From: Ilumatobacter sp963746265
GTDB lineage: Bacteria; Actinomycetota; Acidimicrobiia; Acidimicrobiales; Ilumatobacteraceae
Assembly: GCA_963746265.1 (NCBI GenBank)
Contig: CAVVAM010000011.1
Span: 310,001-374,000, forward strand
DNA: 64,000 nucleotides
Direction: 5' to 3'
Each line of letters starts with the position of its first letter. The stretch's first letter is position 1. The position numbers and the translations under genes are program-made. Below, one piece after another: positions 7,531 to 15,781 of the stretch. Below the pieces are notes generated by a model. That model was not told where the DNA came from and did not search any database. It was given only the letters and a program-made list of their open reading frames with translations.

Positions 7531-9182
7531 CAGAGCAACCCGATGTCGCCCAGGTTGTCGACGAAGATCGAGACCAGCGCCAACGCCACGACCGCCACCC
7601 AGACCGTGAGCCCGAGGCGTCGCAGAGACCAGCGCTGGATCGCCACCGGTTCGCGCTCGGGCGCGAGCTCGCGGAAGCGCTCCATCAGTTGCCGGCCGTC
7701 GCGTTTGACGTCCGAGCGCAGGGCCGTCGGTAGCGTGACACCGCGGGACGCGGCGAACGCCTCGGCGATGTCTGCCTCGCTGAAGTAGAGGAGGGCACGC
7801 TCGTAGACGACTTCTGCGCTGCTGCCGAGGGCGAGCACCAGCATCATGTTCGCCAGGTCGACGGCTTCGCGCCAGGGTGACGGCCTGACCTGGGCGAACG
7901 CGACGTCGATCAGTCGCAGGCGGCCATCCTGGACCATGACGTTCGCCGGTTTGATATCTCGGTGCGCGAGCCCGGCCTCCCACAGACGCAGGATCGTCTG
8001 CAACCCTGCGTCGATCAGGTCCGGGGTCACCTCGACCTCACTGATCTCGACCGCGCCGACGAGGAACTCGCTCACGAGGAGATACTCGCGATCGGGAGTG
8101 ATCTCGACGATCCCCTTCGGTTCCATGCAGTCGATGCCGGCTCGCTGCATGACGTGCAGCATGTAGTCCTCGTGCTGGACGAGGCGACGGACCGACGTGA
8201 AGTGTTGCTCGTCCTCCAGCCGCCCGTAGAGCAGGGTGCGACTCAGCTTGTACGAGCGATCCGAACGAAGATGGCTGCTCGCGTACAGCTTGGCGAACAG
8301 GTCGGGACCGTCCTGCTGGCTGACGCGGAGGGGGGTCGAGCCCGCCGAACCGGCCAGACCAACCGGTCGGATGTCGGTGACATCGACTCCGAGTTGGCGT
8401 TCGAGACCGAGCCGGATGGCCTCGCCCCGCGCCCCGGTGACGTCGAGGTGAGCAGTCTTGCCCGTGCGGTATCGGATCGGGAAGACCACTTCGGGTGCTG
8501 CCAGACGGTACAGCACCATGGTGACGGCCACGCCCACCGTTGCGGCCGGCAGGACGTCGGAGGGGTGATCGACGCCGACGTAGACCTGAGCGAATCCGAA
8601 CAGCGACAGAGTCGCGATGGTGACTCCGATCCACCCCCGCCGCCACGTGCCCGCCGGCATCAGCGTCAGACCGAGGCACACCATGGCGGTGGTGAGGAGT
8701 GCGACCGGTCGTGAGGGTTGGGCCGATCCTGCCCAATCACCGATCTGGGTCACGCCGAGCGGACGCGGGCGCTGGATGCGCACTGACACGACCGTCTGGA
8801 TCGCCGCGACGACCGACAGCGAAGCGACCAGGAGCAGGACGTGGCGAATGCGTTTCGAAGCGAGACCGACGACGATGGTGGTCCAGCCGATGATCGGTGT
8901 CAGCCAGGTCGTGCCGATCTCGTTGATTCGCTGCATTGCCGGCGTGAGCCAATTCTGGCGGTTGTTCACGATCGGATCCATCACCTCGAGATCGCGCAGC
9001 GTGATCCACTTCGCCGGTTCGTCCGACAGGAAGATCCAGAACCAGATGATCGCCCAGAAGACGAACGCGATCACCCAGCCGATCGCGACCTTGTTGAACT
9101 CGTGCGGCAGGGGCGGAGGCTCTCCCGATGGACGACGTTGTCGGCCGTGGCCGAGCCGACTGTCGGTCACGACCGAGCTCAT
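7530..9182 (-). CDS. Degenerate PAP2 domain fused to kinase-like domain, membrane protein
   Basis: 550 residues. Residues 30-230 have the helix pattern of a PAP2 membrane phosphatase, but the motifs are eroded: RIQRPRP is kept near 135-141, the PSGH site reads PSRP (156-159, no catalytic His), and in the third motif only His and Asp of VDHPSD (204-209) remain, without the Arg. Residues 260-470 form a kinase-like fold with LFAKLY (Lys 298), HRDIKPAN (407-414) and LIDVA (424-428, an altered DFG). A C-terminal helix (about 525-545) closes the protein. First gene of the overlapping cluster, divergent from the OpuAC-like gene with 36 bp between. Probably a sensor or regulator with a non-catalytic PAP2 domain. 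Confidence 0.85.
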   Translation of the reverse strand: MSSVVTDSRLGHGRQRRPSGEPPPLPHEFNKVAIGWVIAFVFWAIIWFWIFLSDEPAKWITLRDLEVMDPIVNNRQNWLTPAMQRINEIGTTWLTPIIGWTTIVVGLASKRIRHVLLLVASLSVVAAIQTVVSVRIQRPRPLGVTQIGDWAGSAQPSRPVALLTTAMVCLGLTLMPAGTWRRGWIGVTIATLSLFGFAQVYVGVDHPSDVLPAATVGVAVTMVLYRLAAPEVVFPIRYRTGKTAHLDVTGARGEAIRLGLERQLGVDVTDIRPVGLAGSAGSTPLRVSQQDGPDLFAKLYASSHLRSDRSYKLSRTLLYGRLEDEQHFTSVRRLVQHEDYMLHVMQRAGIDCMEPKGIVEITPDREYLLVSEFLVGAVEISEVEVTPDLIDAGLQTILRLWEAGLAHRDIKPANVMVQDGRLRLIDVAFAQVRPSPWREAVDLANMMLVLALGSSAEVVYERALLYFSEADIAEAFAASRGVTLPTALRSDVKRDGRQLMERFRELAPEREPVAIQRWSLRRLGLTVWVAVVALALVSIFVDNLGDIGLL

Positions 9183-9218
9183 GCTCTGCTCGCAGCGACG
9201 ACATGAGACACTGAAGAC

Positions 9219-10133
9219 GTGTCTCGCCGATTCGGGCTCGTCGTCGTCGCCGTTGCGATGGTCGTCGTGGCCGCGTGCGGCAGCGAGAACGCGACCCCGA
9301 CCGGGCCGTCACCCACGGACGGCATGCGTGTCGCCAGCTTCGACTTCGAGGAGAGTGTCCTGCTGGCGGAGATATTTGCCCAGGTCATCGAATCCACCGG
9401 TACCCCAGTCGTCAGAGTCGGAATGGTCGGCCCGAGAGAGATCATTGCACCTGCGCTCGAGCTCGATCACATCGATGTCGTCCCGGAGTACCTCGGGACC
9501 GCGCTTCACTATGTCGGCGCCACGGAGTTCAACCCTGATACCGCCTCAGCCCTCGCCGAGCTCGACGCCCGCCTGTCGGTGCGGGGCCTCACGGCGCTCG
9601 ATGCGGCGCCGGCGGAGGACAAGAACGTCTTCGTCGTCACGAAGGAGCTCGCGGTGGAAGAATCGCTCGTGAACATCAGCGACCTCGCCGGTCTGGCCCC
9701 GCGGCTTCGGTTCGGTGGGCCGCCGGAGTGTCAGGACCGCATGCTGTGCCTTGCCGGGCTCGAGTCCGTGTACGGCCTGCAGTTCGCCGAATTCATTCCC
9801 CAACAATCACTGCGCTTCACCGCCGAGGCGCTCCAGCGCAACGAGATCGACGTCGGCCTCATGTTCTCGACCGCTGCGCCGATGCTGACGAACGACCTGG
9901 TCGAACTCGTCGACGATCTGGGGATGCAGCCGGCCGAGAACATCGTGCCCGTGGCACGCATCGACGCTCTGGAACGGTGGGGTCCGGACGTGGAGATCGC
10001 CCTCGACGCGATGTCGGAGAAGTTGACCACCCTGGAGCTCCGTGTCCTGAATCAGCAGATCGCCGATGGCCAATCCGTCGATGGCATGGCTCGACGTTGG
10101 CTCGAGGCGCACGATCTGTTGCCGCGGGCATGA
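9219..10133 (+). CDS. Glycine betaine/osmoprotectant-type substrate-binding lipoprotein (OpuAC family)
   Basis: 304 residues with a signal peptide and lipobox VVAAC (about 16-20), then a two-lobe periplasmic-binding fold resembling ABC-type glycine betaine binding proteins (OpuAC/ProX). Recognisable features are an early VASFDFEES strand in place of the usual uptake-family lead-in and a MVGPREIIAPALE-like helix. Start is GTG 9219. No permease or ATPase gene adjoins it, so it either pairs with a transporter elsewhere or has another sensing role. Moderate certainty on ligand class. Confidence 0.8.
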   Translation: MSRRFGLVVVAVAMVVVAACGSENATPTGPSPTDGMRVASFDFEESVLLAEIFAQVIESTGTPVVRVGMVGPREIIAPALELDHIDVVPEYLGTALHYVGATEFNPDTASALAELDARLSVRGLTALDAAPAEDKNVFVVTKELAVEESLVNISDLAGLAPRLRFGGPPECQDRMLCLAGLESVYGLQFAEFIPQQSLRFTAEALQRNEIDVGLMFSTAAPMLTNDLVELVDDLGMQPAENIVPVARIDALERWGPDVEIALDAMSEKLTTLELRVLNQQIADGQSVDGMARRWLEAHDLLPRA

Positions 10134-10414
10134 GCGCCGGACGCTCCAACGACGCGGCACGGTTTCGGAGCGGCCGCACTCGCAGCACGTCGCAGGGTGG
10201 ATCGAAGGCGCTCCATGTCGGAATCCCGTTGGTGGTGCTCGACGTGTCAGGAACGCGACACGACCGCGAGGTTGCCAAGAGAACGGTCGGTGCGATCTCG
10301 GCTGGCGTGTCCGCTCCTACCGTTGGGCGACGGCCCTCCGCTGCGCCGGCCTGGCGATCGGCGTGGTTGGGGCGGCCGTGGCAGCCGGTCGTTCGACCCG
10401 ACACCGCCGCCTGG

Positions 10415-10921
10415 TCAACCCTGGGTGAGCGTGGATCCGGCGGCGCTCGCGCGCCGAACGCAGAGCGCCTCCTGGACACCGAACACGCGGTGGGCTCGCC
10501 GGTCGCCGTCGGAGAAGCTGTCGGCGACCTCGGCCATCGCGACGACGCGTGGCCGATCGACCTCGTGCGTCTCGCCCTCGTGCACGATCGTCGCCGTACC
10601 TGCCGCCACGACGTTCTTCAGCCAATCGGCGTCGGTTCCGTAGGGCAGGGCGATGAGGAAGCCGTCGTCGGTGGGCACTGCGCCGACCGGTGTCTCGTAC
10701 CGGTTCCCCGAGGTGCGGCCGACGTGGCGGACGATCGCTGCATAGGCACCAGGTGTCCCGGCCGTTCCCATCTGGATCGGATTGAACACGGCTCGGTTCA
10801 TGGAACGCACCGCCCGCAACACCCGCGGTGACTTCTTGCGCATGCCCACGACGAACGCAATGCCGATCGTCGCGACCACGATCAGCTTGACGATCGCGAT
10901 CCGTTTCACCCATCTCGGCAT
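10415..10921 (-). CDS. Deazaflavin-dependent nitroreductase-family protein (Ddn-like)
   Basis: 168 residues. One hydrophobic segment near the N-terminus (about 8-27) precedes a split-barrel domain typical of F420H2-dependent nitroreductase-family proteins (TIGR00026/Ddn), including the GRTSGNRYETPV and IALPYGTDADWLKNV stretches. Start ATG 10921 has an excellent GAGGAGG site seven bases upstream. Such proteins reduce quinones or other hydrophobic substrates at the membrane using F420H2; with menaquinone genes in this window a quinone substrate is plausible. Isolated gene, no operon partner. Confidence 0.85.
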   Translation of the reverse strand: MPRWVKRIAIVKLIVVATIGIAFVVGMRKKSPRVLRAVRSMNRAVFNPIQMGTAGTPGAYAAIVRHVGRTSGNRYETPVGAVPTDDGFLIALPYGTDADWLKNVVAAGTATIVHEGETHEVDRPRVVAMAEVADSFSDGDRRAHRVFGVQEALCVRRASAAGSTLTQG

Positions 10922-11030
10922 GGCAACCTCCTCGGTCGGTGTCGGTCTGCCATCACCAGCATGCCTCATGGGTCAGCAAACGACAGGGCGCTCCGAGCGT
11001 GGTGCGGACATGGCGCGACCGTACCTCCGG

Positions 11031-11405
11031 TCAGGCGGCGAGTCGGACGGTGCGACAGCGGTCGAACTCGGTGCTCTCGACGATGGCGATCGACTCGAGG
11101 TTCGGCACACACGGCCGAATGCGTTCCCACAGGTGGCGCGCGATCTCCTCGACGGTCGGCTCGCGCACCCACACGATCGGCTCGTACCCCTTCCAGTCGC
11201 CGACGTCTTCATGCGTGAGGTAATGCTTCTCCCACGGCTCGACGATCTCGCAGAGCAACCGCTCGAGGTCGTCGACCGGCATCACCATCGGCGCGTCCAC
11301 CGGGCCGGACACCGTTGCCTCGACCGTCCAGGCATGCGTGTGGATCAGCCCATCGACTCGGTGCCCCCACCGGGCGGTGATCGCGGCCGTCATCGTCAAC
11401 TTCAT
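11031..11405 (-). CDS. 6-pyruvoyl-tetrahydropterin synthase/QueD-family protein
   Basis: 124 residues. The zinc-binding HxH of the family is present in LIHTHAW (near 23-29) along with an earlier His (WGHR), and the second half carries the LTHEDVGDW and PTVEEIARHLW stretches seen in QueD-like enzymes. The catalytic Cys usually lying between the first His and HxH is not visible because that loop is shortened, so the chemistry may differ from QueD. Start ATG 11405 is chosen for its GGAG eight bases upstream. No queuosine or folate gene adjoins it. Confidence 0.78.
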   Translation of the reverse strand: MKLTMTAAITARWGHRVDGLIHTHAWTVEATVSGPVDAPMVMPVDDLERLLCEIVEPWEKHYLTHEDVGDWKGYEPIVWVREPTVEEIARHLWERIRPCVPNLESIAIVESTEFDRCRTVRLAA

Positions 11406-11568
11406 CGTGGTCTCCGTTCTGCGGTGTTCGGCAGTACCCACGGGGTCAGTCCGATCGTGATGACGATCCTATTCGTCTGCGAGGCGCGCGGCCAGCGCTC
11501 CCTCGACCACCGCCCCGATCGACGGAGGAGGTACCGTTCGGGATCGCCTCCACCGTCACCGACCGCCG

Positions 11569-12303
11569 ATGAGCCGCGCGTTCGAACACCTCGACAGCCA
11601 GTCGACCGGGATCGGCGAGATCAGCCTGCGACGTCGGCTCGAACCCACGCTCCAGGTCGACGTGTGGGAGGTCAAGCTGGGCGACGAGTTCCTGATGTCG
11701 TCGTTGTTCACGGCCGGTGAGGAAGCCGTGGCGAATCTCGGCCTCGGTGCCGTCGCCGGTGACGAGCTCGGTGTCGTCGTCGGGGGGCTCGGGCTCGGGT
11801 ACACCGCTGGCGCTGCGCTCGCCGACCGGCGGGTCGGATCGGTGCACGTCATCGAGGCGCTCGCACCGGTGATCGGCTGGCACGAACGTCACCTCGTACC
11901 GCTCGGAGCGGAGCTCACGACCGATCGGCGCTGCACGCTCGTGCTCGGCGACTTCTTCGCCATGATCGACGCCGGCCTGCCGGCCGAGGTGGGTCACGAC
12001 CTCGACGCGATCCTGCTCGACATCGACCACACGCCGAGCCACCTCCTCCACGCGGGCCACGCCGGGTTCTACCGGCCGGAGGGTCTGCGGCGGGTGGTCG
12101 ACCACCTCCGGCCTGGTGGCGTGTTCTCGCTCTGGTCCGACGAGTTCGCGCCGAACGAGCCATTCGTCGAGGTCATGCGCACGGTCTTCGCCACCGTCGA
12201 GCCACACGTCGTGGAGTTCGCGAACCACTACACCGGCGGCGAGTCGACGAGCACGATCTACGTGGCCACGGCACCGGCGACCGACGGGACCACCAACGAC
12301 TGA
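11569..12303 (+). CDS. Spermidine-synthase-like / class I methyltransferase-fold protein
   Basis: 244 residues. The central part reads GVVVGGLGLGYTAGAAL (nucleotide-binding loop), followed by VHVIEALAPVI, an LLDIDHTP strand and RPGGVFSLWSDE, the order seen in spermidine synthase-like and SAM-dependent transferase folds. The residues needed for polyamine transfer are not clearly conserved, so substrate is open. The last six codons and the stop fall in the first copy of a 19-bp tandem repeat that continues downstream, which suggests that the original C-terminus was altered by repeat growth. Confidence 0.75.
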   Translation: MSRAFEHLDSQSTGIGEISLRRRLEPTLQVDVWEVKLGDEFLMSSLFTAGEEAVANLGLGAVAGDELGVVVGGLGLGYTAGAALADRRVGSVHVIEALAPVIGWHERHLVPLGAELTTDRRCTLVLGDFFAMIDAGLPAEVGHDLDAILLDIDHTPSHLLHAGHAGFYRPEGLRRVVDHLRPGGVFSLWSDEFAPNEPFVEVMRTVFATVEPHVVEFANHYTGGESTSTIYVATAPATDGTTND

Positions 12304-12415
12304 CGGGACCACCAACGACTGACGGGACCACCAACGACTGACGGGACCACCAACGACTGACGGGACCACCAACGACTGACGGGACCGCCAACGACTGACG
12401 GGACCACCAACGACT
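12283..12415 (+). repeat. Seven tandem copies of a 19-bp repeat
   Basis: The unit GACGGGACCACCAACGACT occurs seven times head to tail with one substitution (A to G in copy six, near 12385). A partial eighth unit follows. Because 19 is not a multiple of three, the array rotates through all frames; each copy carries TGA at its junction. It starts inside the end of the upstream gene and stops 20 bp before the start codon of the next gene. The near-perfect identity indicates recent slippage or active homogenisation. Confidence 0.95.
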
Positions 12416-12420
12416 GACGG

Positions 12421-12426
12421 TAGCGT
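12421..12426 (+). promoter_or_regulatory. Putative -10 box (TAGCGT) of a leaderless transcript
   Basis: TANNNT hexamer eight bases before the ATG at 12435, directly after the tandem repeats. Spacing fits a transcript starting at the start codon. Confidence 0.45.
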
Positions 12427-12434
12427 CCACTCGT

Positions 12435-12749
12435 ATGGCCGATCAGAAGTCGTTGAAGGAACTCGAGGCCGAGCGGATCGCTCGCCAGGAGGCCAAGGCC
12501 AACAAGCCTGCCGGCACGCACTCCGACGAGGAGCGGGCGGCCCGCAAGGAGCGGGTGGCGAAAGCCAAGGATGCCCTCTCCCGCTCGGTCGGTCTGAAGG
12601 GCGCCCACGTCGCCCCGGCCCGAGCTGCGCTCAAGAACTACCTGCGGAACCTCAACGACAAGAACCAACCCGATGACACCCGCTTCGAGTTGCTGCTCGA
12701 AGCACCGTTCAAGACGCCGCCGAAGCAGCGCACGAACAGCCGCTTCTGA
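12435..12749 (+). CDS. Small basic protein of unknown function
   Basis: 104 residues, strongly charged and predicted helical in its first half (many Lys, Glu, Arg, Ala), with a basic, Pro-containing tail. No known domain is recognised; there is no signal or membrane segment. The composition is like small nucleic-acid or ribosome-associated proteins but that is not evidence of function. It follows the 19-bp repeat array and has a TAGCGT box eight bases before its ATG, so it may be leaderless. Its 3' end faces the next gene with a gap of 3 bp. Confidence 0.7.
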   Translation: MADQKSLKELEAERIARQEAKANKPAGTHSDEERAARKERVAKAKDALSRSVGLKGAHVAPARAALKNYLRNLNDKNQPDDTRFELLLEAPFKTPPKQRTNSRF

Positions 12750-12752
12750 CCG

Positions 12753-13628
12753 TCACCCGTCGCGATACCTCGCTTCCGCGTCGAGGACCTCGTTCAGGCC
12801 GATGGTTTCGTTGAAGCGCGTGAAAGCGTCGTGACCGAACGCGCCATCGATCGTGGTACCTGTCGAGCGGATCTCCGCCAATGTGCGCTGCATCGCCTGG
12901 GTGGCCGAGAGCAGGAGCGAGATCGGCAGGAGCAGGATCGCGAACCCCAGCTGGTCGACCTCCGTTGCCGTCAATCCCGGTGAACGACCACCTTCGACCC
13001 AGTTGTAGACGAGCGGTACCTCGAACCCGGCCGAGCCGACTCGCGCGACCTCTTCACGTGACTGGAGCGCCTCGACGAACAACACGTCGGCGCCCGCCTC
13101 GGCGTAGGCGTGGGCGCGTTCGATCGCGGCGTCCAGCCCCTCGGACGCCCGGGCGTCGGTGCGGGCGATCACCAGCATCTGGTCGCGTGCATCGACGGCG
13201 GCGCGCACCTTGCCGACCATCTCACCGATCGACACGACCGACTTGTCGGCCAGGTGTCCGCACCGCTTGGGCATGACCTGATCCTCGAGCTGGATCGCCG
13301 CCACGCCGATCCGTTCGAATGCAGCGACGGTTCGGGTCACGTTGATCGCATTGCCGTACCCGGTGTCGCCATCGGCGATCACCGGCAATGTCGTGGCGGC
13401 GGCGATCCGCTCGGCGTTGGCCGCCATCTCGCTGCCGGTCAGCAGGCCCACGTCGGGCCGGCCGAGCAGCGTCGCCGACGATCCGAAGCCGGTCATGTAG
13501 ACGGCGTCGAACCCGGCTTGCTCGGTCAGACGCGCTCCCAGCGCGTCCGAGCAGCCGGGCACGGTGAGCAACCCGCCGTCGGCCAGCCGGTGTCGCAGCC
13601 GCGATGCGGTGGAGTGGGCGAACGGCAC
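12753..13628 (-). CDS. Isocitrate lyase/PEP mutase superfamily lyase (methylisocitrate-lyase-like)
   Basis: 291 residues forming a TIM-barrel enzyme of the ICL/PEPM superfamily. The lyase signature KRCGH (about 124-128) with its catalytic Cys is present, as are metal-binding ADGDTGYG and LEDQV. KRCGH matches 2-methylisocitrate lyase (PrpB) and related 2,3-dimethylmalate lyases rather than PEP mutase. No methylcitrate synthase or dehydratase gene is nearby, so the in vivo substrate is open. GTG start 13628 with a TAGGTT box seven bases upstream. Confidence 0.85.
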   Translation of the reverse strand: MPFAHSTASRLRHRLADGGLLTVPGCSDALGARLTEQAGFDAVYMTGFGSSATLLGRPDVGLLTGSEMAANAERIAAATTLPVIADGDTGYGNAINVTRTVAAFERIGVAAIQLEDQVMPKRCGHLADKSVVSIGEMVGKVRAAVDARDQMLVIARTDARASEGLDAAIERAHAYAEAGADVLFVEALQSREEVARVGSAGFEVPLVYNWVEGGRSPGLTATEVDQLGFAILLLPISLLLSATQAMQRTLAEIRSTGTTIDGAFGHDAFTRFNETIGLNEVLDAEARYRDG

Positions 13629-13635
13629 GAGTGCG

Positions 13636-13641
13636 AACCTA
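13636..13641 (-). promoter_or_regulatory. Putative -10 box (TAGGTT) of a leaderless transcript
   Basis: TANNNT hexamer on the minus strand, seven bases before the GTG at 13628 of the lyase gene. Confidence 0.4.
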
Positions 13642-13849
13642 CCGTCCGCGACCGATCAACCCCCGGTGCGGAACGGGTCGGCCGTCTCCGTTCGGTCGGC
13701 GTCTTCGAGAGCCGGTCGCAGCGGCTGTCGTCGCTCGAGCGCACCGACCTGGCGGGCCGGCCCGACGGCGCCGATCCATCGCGGCCGGCACCGAGTCTCC
13801 TCGTCGGCAGGGTCTCGCCTGGGCGACGGCGGCGTGGTAGGCCATCGTC

Positions 13850-14794
13850 ATGAGCGATCGTGCAACGACCCTGACGGAAGTGGGCGATGGGTGCCTGGCG
13901 TACCTGCAGGGCGATGGTGGCTGGGGATGGAGCAATGCCGGGCTCGTCGTCGGCGACGGTACCTCGCTGCTCGTCGACACGCTGTTCGATCTGAAGTTGA
14001 CCCAGCGGATGCTCGACGCTCTGGCGGACCATACCCGGGCCGCACCGATCGGCACGGTCGTGAACACGCACGCCAACGGTGACCACTGCTACGGCAATCA
14101 GCTCGTGGGTGGCGTGCAGATCGTTGCGACGACTGCAGCAGCCGTTGAGATGGCCGAGGTCCCGCCGTCGATGCTCGCTGCGCTCAACCGAGCCCCGGGC
14201 GACGTCGGGGAGCTGTTCCGGAGCTTCTTCGGTGAGTTCGAGTTCGACGGCATCGAGCTGCGCGTGCCCGACCGCACGTTCGACGGACGCCTCGAGCTCG
14301 ACGTCGGGGGCCGGACCGTCGAGTTGATCGAGGTCGGGCCGGCACACACGGCCGGCGACTCGATCGCGGTCGTACCCGACGCCGGCGTCGTGTACACGGG
14401 CGACATCCTGTTCATCGGCGGAACGCCGATCGTGTGGGCGGGCCCACTCTCGAACTGGATCGACGCGTGCGATCTGATGCTCGGCATGGACGTCGACCGC
14501 GTCGTGCCCGGTCATGGTCCGGTCACCGACAAGGCGGGGGTCACGGCCGTGCGCGACTACCTCGTCTTCGTCGACCGGGAGGCCACCGCACGCCATGCGG
14601 CCGGGGTCGATGCCTTCGACGCCGCCCGCGACATCGCGCTGGCGATCGGCGCATCCGAGGACTTCGCCCGACTCGGCGAGTTCGGCCGGATCGCCGTCAA
14701 CGTCGAGGCGGTGTACCGACAGCTCGACCCGAATCACCGAACCCCGGACGTCGTCGAACAGTTCCGCCGCATGGCGACGATCGAGGCCGCCTGA
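13850..14794 (+). CDS. MBL-fold metallo-hydrolase
   Basis: 314 residues. The metallo-beta-lactamase metal motif appears as HANGDH (74-79), with further ligands in GPAHTAGD, VYTGDILF and VVPGHGPV. The N-terminal strand GWGWSNAGLVVG is typical of the glyoxalase II-like/alkyl sulfatase-like subgroup of secondary-metabolism MBL proteins. The C-terminal 90 residues are helical. Divergent from the lyase gene with 221 bp between them, which holds no obvious gene. Substrate unknown. Confidence 0.88.
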   Translation: MSDRATTLTEVGDGCLAYLQGDGGWGWSNAGLVVGDGTSLLVDTLFDLKLTQRMLDALADHTRAAPIGTVVNTHANGDHCYGNQLVGGVQIVATTAAAVEMAEVPPSMLAALNRAPGDVGELFRSFFGEFEFDGIELRVPDRTFDGRLELDVGGRTVELIEVGPAHTAGDSIAVVPDAGVVYTGDILFIGGTPIVWAGPLSNWIDACDLMLGMDVDRVVPGHGPVTDKAGVTAVRDYLVFVDREATARHAAGVDAFDAARDIALAIGASEDFARLGEFGRIAVNVEAVYRQLDPNHRTPDVVEQFRRMATIEAA

Positions 14795-14868
14795 CCCAGC
14801 GTCACTGCTCACGTGATCGAGACCGGCAATCACTTCTCGATGCGCGACGACCCCCGGGCCGTCGCCGA

Positions 14869-15693
14869 CTACTTCCGGAGCTGGTAGTCGTCGTCGGTCG
14901 CAATGTCGATCGACGGCGCCCGGGCGACGACGCCCGGCTCGGTGGCCTGGGCGTCGACAGCGGCCTGCGTGCGCGCCCGTGTCCGGGCCGATCGTCGGAC
15001 GGCGAGGACCCAGCCGACCGCAGCCGCGATCGAGAAGATGAACCACTGTGCGGCGTACGACAGGTGATTGCCCTCGCTGAGGTCGGGGGCGATGACTGGT
15101 TCGGGCACCCCGTTCTTCTCGGGGGGCGCCGACGCCATCAGGTCGATGTACATCGGCATCAGCGGTCCGTCGAACTGCGCCGCCAGGCGTTCGAGATCGA
15201 GCCGCTGGGCCTCACGGAGGGCCCCATCGCCCGGGTCGGACAGTTGACCGAGCTGGCGCTCTTGCGACGGACGGAGCCGTCCGGTCACCTCGACCTCGAT
15301 GGCAGGGACCGGCGGGATCTCGTCGACCAGGGGCACGAATCCTCGGTTGACGAGGAGCAGACGTCCGTCGTCGAGCCGGATCGGCACGACCGTGTTGACA
15401 CCGGCGCGACCGTTCTGCGAGCGGTTGACGATCAGCACGCCCTCGTCGGGGAGGTAGCTGCCCGCGGCGGTGACCGGCCGCCACGAGACGTCGTCGGGAT
15501 CGGTGCCGGGCGGCAACAACTCGTCGATCGGCACGGGTTCGGCGTCGTACCTCTCCTCGATGAGCGCGTTGAACTCGCGGCGTTCGTCGAGCCGTCGGAG
15601 CTGCCAGAAGCCGAGGTTGATCATGGCGACGATCGCCGCCACGACGACGAGATGGAAGGCGATCCACCTGGGTCGTAGCAGGAAGCGATACAT
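14869..15693 (-). CDS. SURF1-family protein (cytochrome oxidase assembly)
   Basis: 274 residues with a membrane helix at each end (about 10-30 and 218-238) and an extracytoplasmic domain between. Family features include NLGFWQLRRLDER after the first helix, the WRPVTAAGSY strand, VNRGFVPL and a HLSYAAQWFIFS stretch leading into the second helix. SURF1 helps insert heme into aa3-type cytochrome oxidase. The ATG at 15693 has a TACCGT box nine bases upstream and no Shine-Dalgarno, so translation is probably leaderless. Confidence 0.9.
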   Translation of the reverse strand: MYRFLLRPRWIAFHLVVVAAIVAMINLGFWQLRRLDERREFNALIEERYDAEPVPIDELLPPGTDPDDVSWRPVTAAGSYLPDEGVLIVNRSQNGRAGVNTVVPIRLDDGRLLLVNRGFVPLVDEIPPVPAIEVEVTGRLRPSQERQLGQLSDPGDGALREAQRLDLERLAAQFDGPLMPMYIDLMASAPPEKNGVPEPVIAPDLSEGNHLSYAAQWFIFSIAAAVGWVLAVRRSARTRARTQAAVDAQATEPGVVARAPSIDIATDDDYQLRK

Positions 15694-15702
15694 GCCGGGC
15701 GA

Positions 15703-15708
15703 ACGGTA
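15703..15708 (-). promoter_or_regulatory. Putative -10 box (TACCGT) of a leaderless transcript
   Basis: TANNNT hexamer on the minus strand nine bases before the ATG of the SURF1 gene; no Shine-Dalgarno lies between them. Confidence 0.5.
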
Positions 15709-15781
15709 TCGGCCGATTCCCGGCACGGCGATGTTCGTGGTGCACCGACCGGTCTCGTCGCAGCGCTGGCAGGCTGGACGG

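Noticed and set aside
10134..10414. Short frames after the OpuAC-like gene, one with a CSTC motif and one with a hydrophobic end
   Set aside because: The Cys-containing start (10215) and the membrane-like end (before 10428) lie in different frames; a frameshifted remnant is possible but cannot be supported.
12173..12668. Minus-strand frames with repeated SRWWSRQS-like peptides
   Set aside because: Peptide repeats arise only from the 19-bp DNA array read in antisense; no supported start or conserved sequence around them.
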